The notes under the pieces are model-generated. The model did not search any database. It was not told the DNA's origin and worked only from the letters and a program-made list of their open reading frames with translations. Made by a program: the position numbers and the translations under genes. DNA of 64,000 nucleotides, taken from Oscillospiraceae bacterium (lineage in GTDB: Bacteria; Bacillota; Clostridia; Oscillospirales; QAMX01). Positions 35,132 to 42,616 of this stretch are shown one piece after another (the first letter of the stretch is position 1; each line of letters opens with the position of its first letter). The DNA lies in the NCBI GenBank assembly GCA_015067825.1, contig SVLQ01000001.1:76485-140484 (forward strand), in the 5' to 3' direction.

Positions 35132-36324
35132 TAGAACCAGCGGAACGAAGCGAGCAACCGGGCAAAAACCATACCGATGCTCAGCCGCCGCACATCCGCA
35201 GCGGCGACAATTTCCACGCGCCCGAGCTCGTTTTCTCCGTACCTGACGATTAGCGTTCCAAGCGGATCACCTTTGCAGATCGGAGCCTTTGGGCTTTCGT
35301 ACCAGTGAATTTCCCGGCTGATCTCCGCGCTTTTGCCGCGTTCGATCAAAACCGAACCGCCGCCGGAAAATTCTGCACCAATTCGATCGACTTCGCCGAA
35401 GCCGATCGGAACTTCCGGCAGGGAAGTGTCGCCGACCAAGTCGATACGTTCAAACGTCGCAAACCCATAGTCGAGCAGCGCGGCCGCACTCTCAAAGCGG
35501 ATTTTCCCAGTTTCACATCCCATAACAACGGCGCAAAGCGCAATGCCATTGCGCTCGGCTGTGGCAGAAAGACAGCACTTGGCCTTTCCGGTCGAACCTG
35601 TTTTCAGCCCGGTGATTCCTTGATAGGTGCGGACGAGTTTGTTGGTATTGACCAGTTCAAATTCGCCGTTGCGGACGCTGTCGATCCACGTTGTCGAATA
35701 GACAAATGCCTTCTCATGCTTGCAAAGCTCCACACTCATACGGGCAATATCGCGTGCGGTTGTCACGTGGCCATCCGCATCCAAGCCACATGCGTTTTTG
35801 AAAACGGTATTGGTCATGCCGAGTTCCTGTGCCCGCGTGTTCATCCGGGCAACAAATGCCATTTCGCTGCCGGAAACGTGTTCGGCGAGTGCGACAGCGG
35901 CATCGTTGGCCGAGGCGATGGAAACCGCCTTGAAGAGTTCTTCTACGGTCATCTGTTCTCCGGGCTCCAAAAAAATCTGTGCACCGCCCATCGAACAGGC
36001 GTGTTCGCCCACTGTGACGATATCGGTGTAGGCGAGTTCACCGCGCTCAACGGCCTCGATGACCAAAAGCAGTGTCATGATTTTTGTGATTGAAGCTGGC
36101 GGCAAAACGAGATCGGCATCTTCTTCGTATAAAACCGTACCCGAAGCCAGATCAACCAAAATCGCACTCTCTGCGTTCAGGTTTTCAATTGGCCCAACGG
36201 TGACAACTGCGTCGGCGGCACTGTCGGTCGGTGTTTCCGACGTCGGGCTTCCCGGTGAAGCTCCGGCAAAACACGTGCCGGTGAGTATCATTGCGGCCAG
36301 ACAAATCAGAATATAGCGTTTCAT
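35131..36324 (-). CDS. D-alanyl-D-alanine carboxypeptidase (DacF/PBP5 type)
   Basis: A 397-residue secreted serine peptidase that trims peptidoglycan stem peptides. A signal peptide covers about 1-20. Active-site motifs are SITK (Ser78, Lys81), SAN (138-140) and KTGSTG (241). The C-terminal domain (about 300-390) has the PBP5-type beta sandwich pattern and a short amphipathic tail ending LLASFRWF that can act as a membrane anchor. The start is ATG 36324 with AGGAG upstream; the longer in-frame extension lacks a ribosome site and spans a terminator. Confidence 0.94.
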   Translation of the reverse strand: MKRYILICLAAMILTGTCFAGASPGSPTSETPTDSAADAVVTVGPIENLNAESAILVDLASGTVLYEEDADLVLPPASITKIMTLLLVIEAVERGELAYTDIVTVGEHACSMGGAQIFLEPGEQMTVEELFKAVSIASANDAAVALAEHVSGSEMAFVARMNTRAQELGMTNTVFKNACGLDADGHVTTARDIARMSVELCKHEKAFVYSTTWIDSVRNGEFELVNTNKLVRTYQGITGLKTGSTGKAKCCLSATAERNGIALCAVVMGCETGKIRFESAAALLDYGFATFERIDLVGDTSLPEVPIGFGEVDRIGAEFSGGGSVLIERGKSAEISREIHWYESPKAPICKGDPLGTLIVRYGENELGRVEIVAAADVRRLSIGMVFARLLASFRWF

Positions 36325-36386
36325 ATAGGCAGCTCCTTTTAGACATTCATGTGCTACCATATTTATGCGCGTTTTGTTTGGAATAT

Positions 36387-36420
36387 GAAAACAGCCGAAA
36401 CGGCAAAGCGTTTCGGCTGT
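36387..36420 (-). terminator. Terminator of the HPr-like gene
   Basis: A 12-bp stem, ACAGCCGAAACG (36391-36402) with CGTTTCGGCTGT (36409-36420). On the minus strand it is followed by TTTTC. Confidence 0.85.
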
Positions 36421-36436
36421 GATCGTAGGCTTTCGA

Positions 36437-36673
36437 TTATTCGACGACGTAGGCGGCAATTTTCGCGAAGAATTCCGCGGACTTTGCTTCGTCGCAGTTG
36501 GCAACAACGGTGATCGGCTTGGAAAGATCCAGGCTGAAAATGCCCATGATGGATTTCGCGTCGACCGTGTAGCGGCCAGAGACGAGGTCAATTTCAAAAT
36601 CGGCAAGAGTCGCCGTGTTGACAAACTCCTTGACGTCGTTGATCGAATGAAGCTGGATGTTTTTCGAGGTCAT
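36437..36673 (-). CDS. HPr-like protein lacking the phosphorylatable histidine
   Basis: A 78-residue single-domain protein. The HPr C-terminal half is clear: YTVDAKSIMGIFSLDLSKPI, with the regulatory Ser in KSIMG, the residue HprK phosphorylates in HPr and Crh. The N-terminal segment that should read G-L-H-A-R-P is replaced by SINDVKEFVNTA, so His15 is absent and the protein cannot carry phosphate in the PTS. It could be a Crh-like regulatory partner, by analogy only. AGGTGGAGA precedes the start. Confidence 0.85.
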   Translation of the reverse strand: MTSKNIQLHSINDVKEFVNTATLADFEIDLVSGRYTVDAKSIMGIFSLDLSKPITVVANCDEAKSAEFFAKIAAYVVE

Positions 36674-36707
36674 AAAAGATCTCCACCTTTCTGGATTGAT
36701 TGATTAT

Positions 36708-36736
36708 ATTCTATCATATCTTTCGTTGGCTTTCAA
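36708..36736 (-). promoter_or_regulatory. Promoter of the HPr-like gene
   Basis: Minus-strand TTGAAA (36736-36731), a 17-base spacer and TAGAAT (36713-36708). A TATAAT lies a few bases further downstream. Confidence 0.7.
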
Positions 36737-36781
36737 TTGCAATACCTGAAAATATTTTACATGTGAAATGGATTTGAAATT

Positions 36782-38080
36782 GTGAAAATCGCTGTATGCA
36801 CACTTGGATGCAAAACCAATCAATTTGAATGTCAGGCCATGGAAAAGCTGTTTGCAGACCAGGGGTATGACGTAGTTTCCGCAGATTCAGAAGCAGACGG
36901 ATACGTCGTGAACTCCTGTACGGTCACGTCGACGGCGGACAAAAAAACACGGCAGATGCTTCGTCATCTGCGGCGGGCACACCCGGAAGCCTTGATCGCC
37001 GTCTGTGGATGCATGACGCAGGTCGACGAGGGAGACGTGCGGGAGCAATGCGGCGTTGATCTGGTCGGCGGTAACCGTGACTTCAAATCGTTTGTCACTG
37101 TTGTTGATGAAGCTCTGCGCGAGAGAAAGCTTGTGGCCGAAACGGTTGCCAACGACTATCCTGCCTTCCAAACGTTGCCTGCCGGCGGCCTGAGCGGCAG
37201 AACACGCGCCCTCCTAAAGGTTGAGGACGGTTGCGAAAACTTCTGCTCCTACTGTATTATTCCGTATGCCCGCGGTCCGATTCGTTCGCTGCCACTGGAA
37301 AAAGCGATCGAAGAGACGAAAAAGCTCTGTGCGCAGGGGTATAAAGAAATCGTGCTTACTGGCATTGAGATATCCGCCTATGGTATTGATCTGCGGCCGC
37401 AACTGTCGATCTGTGATCTTCTGGAAGCGGTCTGTGCCGCTGCGGGTGAAGCCCGCATCAGCCTCGGTTCGCTCAAACCTACCGTGATTGACGAGGAATT
37501 TTGCCGCCGCCTCTCAAAGCTGCCGAATCTCTGCCGCCATTTCCACCTTTCGCTCCAAAGCGGATGTACCGAAACGTTGGCGCGGATGAACCGCAAATAC
37601 GGCGCCGACGATATTCTACGTGCGGTTTCGCTCCTGCGGACGTATTTCGACGAGCCGAATCTCACCGCCGATATTATCGTCGGTTTTCCGGGCGAGACCG
37701 AGGAAGAATTTGCCGAAACGCTTGCGACACTTCGCACCTGTAGTCTGGGCGACGCCCATATCTTCCCGTATTCCGTGCGCAAAGGGACAAAAGCCGAAAG
37801 TTTTTCCGGCAAGCATACCAATGCCGTCAAGAAGACAAGAGCCGCGGAATGTGCTGCGGTCTGCACCGAACTTCGCAATGCTTATCTCGACCGCTGGATC
37901 GGTACGATGCAGCGGGTGCTGGCCGAAGAGGGAAGAGACGGCTCCGTCGGCGGATATACCGACCGCTATCTCTTTGTTCGCATCGAAAACGGTGAGACTG
38001 TCGCACGCGGCAGCTACGCCGATGTTTTGGTTACCGGTCGCCGGGGCGGAGAGCTGATTGGCGAGGCGATCGCTCGTTAG
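36782..38080 (+). CDS. mtaB: tRNA (N6-threonylcarbamoyladenosine(37)-C2)-methylthiotransferase MtaB
   Basis: A 432-residue radical-SAM methylthiotransferase that converts t6A37 to ms2t6A37 in tRNA. The N-terminal MTTase domain has CTLGCKTNQFE, NSCTVT and CGCMTQ cysteines. The radical SAM motif is CENFCSYC near 150. A C-terminal TRAM domain follows. CKTNQFE and the NSCTVTSTAD text separate MtaB from MiaB. The start is GTG 36782 (KIAVCTLGCKTNQ); the ribosome site upstream is weak. Confidence 0.95.
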   Translation: MKIAVCTLGCKTNQFECQAMEKLFADQGYDVVSADSEADGYVVNSCTVTSTADKKTRQMLRHLRRAHPEALIAVCGCMTQVDEGDVREQCGVDLVGGNRDFKSFVTVVDEALRERKLVAETVANDYPAFQTLPAGGLSGRTRALLKVEDGCENFCSYCIIPYARGPIRSLPLEKAIEETKKLCAQGYKEIVLTGIEISAYGIDLRPQLSICDLLEAVCAAAGEARISLGSLKPTVIDEEFCRRLSKLPNLCRHFHLSLQSGCTETLARMNRKYGADDILRAVSLLRTYFDEPNLTADIIVGFPGETEEEFAETLATLRTCSLGDAHIFPYSVRKGTKAESFSGKHTNAVKKTRAAECAAVCTELRNAYLDRWIGTMQRVLAEEGRDGSVGGYTDRYLFVRIENGETVARGSYADVLVTGRRGGELIGEAIAR

Positions 38081-38108
38081 GTATATCCTAACCCATTTCT
38101 CCATATGT

Positions 38109-38143
38109 TTGTCCTAAGGGCTTTGTGAACGCCCTTGGGACAA
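38109..38143 (+). other. Strong stem-loop after mtaB
   Basis: TTGTCCTAAGGGC and GCCCTTGGGACAA form a 13-bp stem with one G-T pair, around a nine-base loop. There is no clean T-run (TTCGGTTCTTT follows), so it may be a weak terminator or processing hairpin. Confidence 0.55.
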
Positions 38144-38169
38144 TTCGGTTCTTTGGGGGAATGACTGGG

Positions 38170-38730
38170 ATGACACGCAAAAAATCGTCCGATCGTTTAT
38201 TTTGGTTTTTTTGTCTGGTGATTCTCTGCGGTGTTGGTTGGCTCGTTTGGAGCCGTGCGGGACGTGACGGCATAAAGAGTACCGCTACTGGCGACGGTTC
38301 GCTTCGCATCACGATCACCGAAGCCAAAGCAAATGAATTACTGTCCGCGATGCTGCCATCCGATTTTTCGGTTACCGACCCGAGCGTGCGGTTTACCGAT
38401 GAAGGCCTCTTTTTCAGCGGAACAGCCAATCCGTCACAGTTTATCGATGCAAACGTTGAGTTTGCCTATCCGGAACTTGCCGCGATCAAACGGCTGTTGC
38501 CGAATCGTGTTTCGTTTGAGGCGCATTTTACGGTTACGAACAAAGGCGGAAAACCCAATATCGTGCCGAAAGCCTTGGAGCTGGAGCAGTATTCGATCCC
38601 GCTCGGATTGCTGCCACGCTCGGTCCAAACTACTATCAGCGACCTGATCCTCTCACAGATCGACCGTACCGGTTTTACTTTGACGGAACTCCATATTTCC
38701 GCAGGGAAGCTCACCATTGGTGTGCAGTGA
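38170..38730 (+). CDS. Membrane-anchored protein of unknown function (YpmS/DUF2140-like?)
   Basis: A 186-residue protein. A single N-terminal transmembrane helix (about 10-27) is followed by an extracytoplasmic beta-rich domain with LRITITEAKANELLSAMLP, LFFSGTANPSQFI and FEAHFTVTNKGGKP. This resembles DUF2140 (YpmS) or related lipid-transfer-like domains, but I do not recognise it firmly. ATG 38170 is chosen because GGGGGA lies nine bases upstream; ATG 38161 abuts that site. Confidence 0.6.
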   Translation: MTRKKSSDRLFWFFCLVILCGVGWLVWSRAGRDGIKSTATGDGSLRITITEAKANELLSAMLPSDFSVTDPSVRFTDEGLFFSGTANPSQFIDANVEFAYPELAAIKRLLPNRVSFEAHFTVTNKGGKPNIVPKALELEQYSIPLGLLPRSVQTTISDLILSQIDRTGFTLTELHISAGKLTIGVQ

Positions 38731-38807
38731 TCCGATAACCTGCCGCAAAAAAAGCCGAGAGAAATCCAAAGAATTTTGCTAAAATATCAGCAGACAGGAG
38801 GGAGAAC

Positions 38808-39716
38808 ATGGACTGGATCACAGGAATGCAAAAAGCCATTGACTATATCGAAGACCATCTGACCGAACAGATCGACTACGATACGGTGGCTGCGCAAAGC
38901 TTTTCATCAAGCTATCATTTTCAGCGTGTGTTCAGCATTCTCTGCGGCTTTACATTGGGGGAATACATCCGTAACCGTAGGTTGTCGCTGGCCGGTATGG
39001 AGCTCGCCGCCGGCGAAGAACGAATTTTGGATATTGCATTGAAATATGGCTATGAGAGTCCGGACGGTTTTGCCGATGCGTTCCGAAAATTTCACGGATT
39101 CCTGCCGTCGCAGGTTCGCGGAAAACAGGAAACCATAAAGTCCTTTTCCCGTCTTCGTCTGAAATTCTCTTTGGAAGGCGGTTTTGTAATGAACTACAGA
39201 GTTGAGAAAAAGCCGGAGCTTGTTTTTACCGGATACAAGCGCAGATTTACCGGAACACCGGCGGAACGATGGGAGCAAACTGCGGATTTTTACACCACGA
39301 CCCGTGTCAATCAGTATATCCTGAAAGGTCTTTCACGAGACTGCGATACGACCTACGACATTATGACCGGATTTGGCGATGACGGCTACGATTACTATAT
39401 CACAGCTCTGCTCGATCCGTGGTGCACCGAACACCTTGGTGACGAGCTGGGAGCAGCCGAGGCCAAGCGGTTTGAAAAGATCATCGTGCCGGAAGGCTTG
39501 TATCTGATCTGCGAGACAGAACGGACGAAATATCCGACGATGCTGGTCGATGCTCTGCGCAGACAAGCCGTCAGTGAATGGCTGCCGTCGTCGGGCTATA
39601 TGCTGGCGGATGCGCCTGAGGTCATGGTAACACATTGGTTCGGGAAGTATGACGATCCGTCTGTAAAAAATTCACGATATATAGAATTGTGGCTTCCGAT
39701 CAGAAAATGCGAATAA
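38808..39716 (+). CDS. AraC family transcriptional regulator with GyrI-like effector domain
   Basis: A 302-residue regulator. The N-terminal AraC DNA-binding domain has two helix-turn-helix units (about 8-105: YDTVAAQSFSSSYHFQRVFS and ILDIALKYGYESPDGFADAF). A GyrI/SOUL-type ligand-binding domain follows (about 128-300: YRVEKKPELVFTGYKRRF to YIELWLPIRKCE). This is the Rob/BmrR-like order that senses amphiphilic or drug-like compounds. A TGCTAAAAT extended -10 lies at 38777-38785. The target is unknown. Confidence 0.9.
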   Translation: MDWITGMQKAIDYIEDHLTEQIDYDTVAAQSFSSSYHFQRVFSILCGFTLGEYIRNRRLSLAGMELAAGEERILDIALKYGYESPDGFADAFRKFHGFLPSQVRGKQETIKSFSRLRLKFSLEGGFVMNYRVEKKPELVFTGYKRRFTGTPAERWEQTADFYTTTRVNQYILKGLSRDCDTTYDIMTGFGDDGYDYYITALLDPWCTEHLGDELGAAEAKRFEKIIVPEGLYLICETERTKYPTMLVDALRRQAVSEWLPSSGYMLADAPEVMVTHWFGKYDDPSVKNSRYIELWLPIRKCE

Positions 39717-39720
39717 ACGC

Positions 39721-39755
39721 AAAAATACCGCCTGTGATTCACAGGCGGTATTTTT
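39721..39755. terminator. Bidirectional terminator
   Basis: AAAAATACCGCCTGTGA is followed by its complement TCACAGGCGGTATTTTT, giving A- and T-runs on both sides. It serves the AraC gene and the convergent membrane-protein gene. Confidence 0.92.
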
Positions 39756-39764
39756 GCGTCGTTT

Positions 39765-40955
39765 TTACTGGTAGATCCAGTCGTTATAGCAGGTTTTCAG
39801 GGTTGCGATAAGGTCGGCGTGGAGCAGGTCACACCGCTCTTCAATCATCAGGATCAAACGGAACGGTTCGCCTTCGGGCGGATCGGAAGCAAGCAACTTT
39901 GCAACGGATTCCTTCAGATCGGCAATTTTTTTCTCGATCGTCTCGTAGGCAAACGGTGATTCTCGCTTTGTCGGATCATACGCCGGGTGGTGCAGCTTGA
40001 TCAGCTCGTCGATCCCGGAATCGTAGTACACAAATTCGTCGATCAGTTTAAAGTACGATCCGCTGTGCTGTTCGGTCGACGGCACGTAGATTCCGGCATA
40101 GGCCTCGTAGAGATCCATCGTCTTGACTGCCGAAACCAAAACCGGACCGACCGGTCCGCCGTTTTGGTAATTCGTATAGGTTTCGCGCAGCGCGGAAACC
40201 TGAAGCTCGGCTTGGGTATTGTATGTATCTTTTAGATCGTAGGCGTATCCGGCGAAGCCGCAAATGCACGCTATCGTTAAAATCACCGCCGCGGTTACGG
40301 AGATGACCTTGCCGCGCTTGCGCATGTAGGAAAAAGCGTGCAGAATGGCGGTTGTTGCCGTGTAGGCGAGGATCATGACGATCAGTGTGATGAAGATCTC
40401 GCGGTATCGGTGCGAAAAGAGGAGTTCAGTGAAGCTTCCTTTGCCGTTTACGGCATCGGCGATGGAATGCTTACAAGGGTAATAGAGCAGCAGAAACGCG
40501 GGAATATAGAGGGTAGCCAAAGCAAAGTGGATGTTATAGAATGCGCGGTGGGCAAAAATCGCAGCCGCTACACCGGCAAGCGCACAGATCGCATAAGCGA
40601 CGTATTCCACCTGCGGAAACATGCGGTAGACGCAGAGTGCGGTGATCATCAGGATCGCGATACCGGCAATATTGGTAAAGAACCGCTCAAAAAGCAGGAA
40701 ACCATCGGGCCGTTCGGCTGAAAATTTGTAGAACTTCCGGTAACGGAGACCGAGCTCACGCGCCGGCTCCATCTGCTTCAAAGCAGCCTTGACAGCCGCT
40801 TCTTCCGTACTGCCGTCGGTCAGGTCGAGAATCCGCTCGGCGATTTCGTTTTTGATATTGCGGTCGATATAGGCATCTTCCGAATGGCGCTTGACCTCGC
40901 GCAGCACGCGCTTGACGTACAAACGATAAGCCGGCGACCTCATCAATTCGTTCAT
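39765..40955 (-). CDS. Multi-pass membrane protein of unknown function
   Basis: A 396-residue protein. The N-terminal ~65 residues form a cytosolic helical unit (VLREVKRHSEDAYIDRNIKN and AAVKAALKQMEPARELG), like the HAAS/DUF1700-type regions of permease-associated proteins. Six or so membrane helices follow (about 85-250). A C-terminal region (about 255-396) has no clear motif and could be extracellular. No family is assigned. It is transcribed from a consensus promoter that overlaps the miaB promoter region. Confidence 0.7.
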   Translation of the reverse strand: MNELMRSPAYRLYVKRVLREVKRHSEDAYIDRNIKNEIAERILDLTDGSTEEAAVKAALKQMEPARELGLRYRKFYKFSAERPDGFLLFERFFTNIAGIAILMITALCVYRMFPQVEYVAYAICALAGVAAAIFAHRAFYNIHFALATLYIPAFLLLYYPCKHSIADAVNGKGSFTELLFSHRYREIFITLIVMILAYTATTAILHAFSYMRKRGKVISVTAAVILTIACICGFAGYAYDLKDTYNTQAELQVSALRETYTNYQNGGPVGPVLVSAVKTMDLYEAYAGIYVPSTEQHSGSYFKLIDEFVYYDSGIDELIKLHHPAYDPTKRESPFAYETIEKKIADLKESVAKLLASDPPEGEPFRLILMIEERCDLLHADLIATLKTCYNDWIYQ

Positions 40956-41032
40956 ACTTGCATCCTTTCCACAAAGCAGGTAAAAAAAGAAAATCTCGGT
41001 TCTGAATATTTGCGGGAAATATGTCTGTATTT

Positions 41033-41061
41033 ATTATATCATGCCTGTGAGGTATAGTCAA
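41033..41061 (-). promoter_or_regulatory. Promoter of the multi-pass membrane protein gene
   Basis: Minus-strand TTGACT (41061-41056), a 17-base spacer and TATAAT (41038-41033), the last preceded by TGA. Confidence 0.88.
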
Positions 41062-41074
41062 ATTGAAAATTTTG

Positions 41075-41083
41075 TGGTATAAT
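41075..41083 (+). promoter_or_regulatory. Extended -10 promoter of miaB
   Basis: TGGTATAAT (TATAAT at 41078-41083). The -35 position (41055-41060) reads TAGTCA, overlapping the -35 of the divergent promoter. Confidence 0.75.
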
Positions 41084-41143
41084 ATCAGATGGAGTAAAAT
41101 TCGCAGTCCGGGTAAACGGTCTGCGAGGATGGAGCCGCCTAAG

Positions 41144-42583
41144 ATGGATACACAAGCCAAAAAACGAAACCGCATCGAGATCTCTTCCGAGCAGATCTCG
41201 CAGCAATATACATATATGGAGCGCGTCCGTGATTTCGTCGGTACTGCCGACGCGTCCGAGCAGAAGCGCTGCTATGTTGAGACCTACGGCTGTCAGCAAA
41301 ACGAAGCCGACAGCGAAACGATCCGCGGTATGGCCACGGAGATGGGGTACCGGATCTGCAACGGCCCGGAAGAGGCAGACCTGATCGTTTTCAACACCTG
41401 TGCCATCCGCGAACATGCCGAACAGCGTGTGTTCGGAAATATCGGTGCGCTGCTAAAATACAAGCGTAGAAAGCCAGGCCTCGTGATCGCGCTCTGTGGC
41501 TGCATGGCCGGTGAACCGCACATCCGCGAACGGTTGGAAAAGAGCTTTCCCTATGTTTCGCTTGTGTTCACGACGCACGCCCTTTGGCGATTCCCGGAAC
41601 TTCTGTTCCGTGTGCTTGTCAACGGCAAACGCGTATTTGCGAGCGACGAAACCGGCGTGATCGCCGAAGGTTTGCCGCTGCATCGCGACCGTTCGGTGAA
41701 GGGGTGGTTGCCGATCATGTACGGCTGCGACAACTTCTGCAGTTACTGCATCGTGCCTTACGTCCGTGGAAGAGAGCGTTCACGCCGCTCCGACGAGATC
41801 CTTGCCGACGCCAAACGTCTGATCGGCGATGAAGGCTGCCGCGATATTACGCTGCTTGGCCAAAACGTCAACTCCTACGGCAAGGGCTTGGACGAAGAGA
41901 TCGACTTTCCGGAACTGATCCGCAAGATCAACGCCCTCGACGGTGAATTCCTGATCCGCTTTATGACAAGCCATCCCAAGGATGCCAATGAGCGTCTTTT
42001 CAAAGCGATGGCGGAGTCAAAAAAGGCTGCCCGCCATCTGCACCTGCCGTTCCAGTCTGGTTCCGACCGTATTCTGAAGCTGATGAACCGCGGCTATACC
42101 TCCGCGCACTACCGCGAGTTGATCGCACTTGCCCGCTCGTATATGCCGGATCTCGTCATCACCAGCGACGTGATCGTTGGATTCCCGGGAGAGACCGAAG
42201 AAGACTTTGAAGCGACGATGCAGCTTGTCAAGGATCTTCGCTTCGATGCGCTCTTTACCTTCATCTTCTCGCCGCGCCGCGGCACAAAGGCCTACGAAAT
42301 GCAGGATGAAACACCCAAAGCCGACAAAGATCGCCGCTTCCAGGCGTTGGTGGATGCGCAGAACGCGATCTCCAAGGAGATCCACTCGTCCTATATCGGC
42401 AAGACGGTTCGCGTCCTTGTCGATGGCAAAGCCGAAAACAAAACCGAAGGCTATCTTTCCTCCCGCACGTCCGGCGGCCGTTTGGTCGTGTTTCCCGGAG
42501 ATGAGGGCTTGATCGGAACCTTCCGCGATGTTGAGATCCGCGACTGCACAACGTGGTCGCTTTCCGGTGTGCTTGCCGAATAA
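41144..42583 (+). CDS. miaB: tRNA-2-methylthio-N6-dimethylallyladenosine synthase MiaB
   Basis: A 479-residue radical-SAM enzyme that adds the 2-methylthio group to i6A37 of tRNA. N-terminal cluster cysteines are in VETYGCQQNEAD, FNTCAIRE and ALCGCMAGE. The radical SAM motif is YGCDNFCSYCIVPYVRGRE near 193. A TRAM domain ends the protein. The start is ATG 41144, with GGAG nine bases upstream; ATG 41129 and a TTG further up are less well placed. miaA, making the i6A substrate, lies in the same cluster. Confidence 0.96.
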   Translation: MDTQAKKRNRIEISSEQISQQYTYMERVRDFVGTADASEQKRCYVETYGCQQNEADSETIRGMATEMGYRICNGPEEADLIVFNTCAIREHAEQRVFGNIGALLKYKRRKPGLVIALCGCMAGEPHIRERLEKSFPYVSLVFTTHALWRFPELLFRVLVNGKRVFASDETGVIAEGLPLHRDRSVKGWLPIMYGCDNFCSYCIVPYVRGRERSRRSDEILADAKRLIGDEGCRDITLLGQNVNSYGKGLDEEIDFPELIRKINALDGEFLIRFMTSHPKDANERLFKAMAESKKAARHLHLPFQSGSDRILKLMNRGYTSAHYRELIALARSYMPDLVITSDVIVGFPGETEEDFEATMQLVKDLRFDALFTFIFSPRRGTKAYEMQDETPKADKDRRFQALVDAQNAISKEIHSSYIGKTVRVLVDGKAENKTEGYLSSRTSGGRLVVFPGDEGLIGTFRDVEIRDCTTWSLSGVLAE

Positions 42584-42616
42584 CCGAGACCCATCTGACA
42601 GAACAGGAGAACGAAA

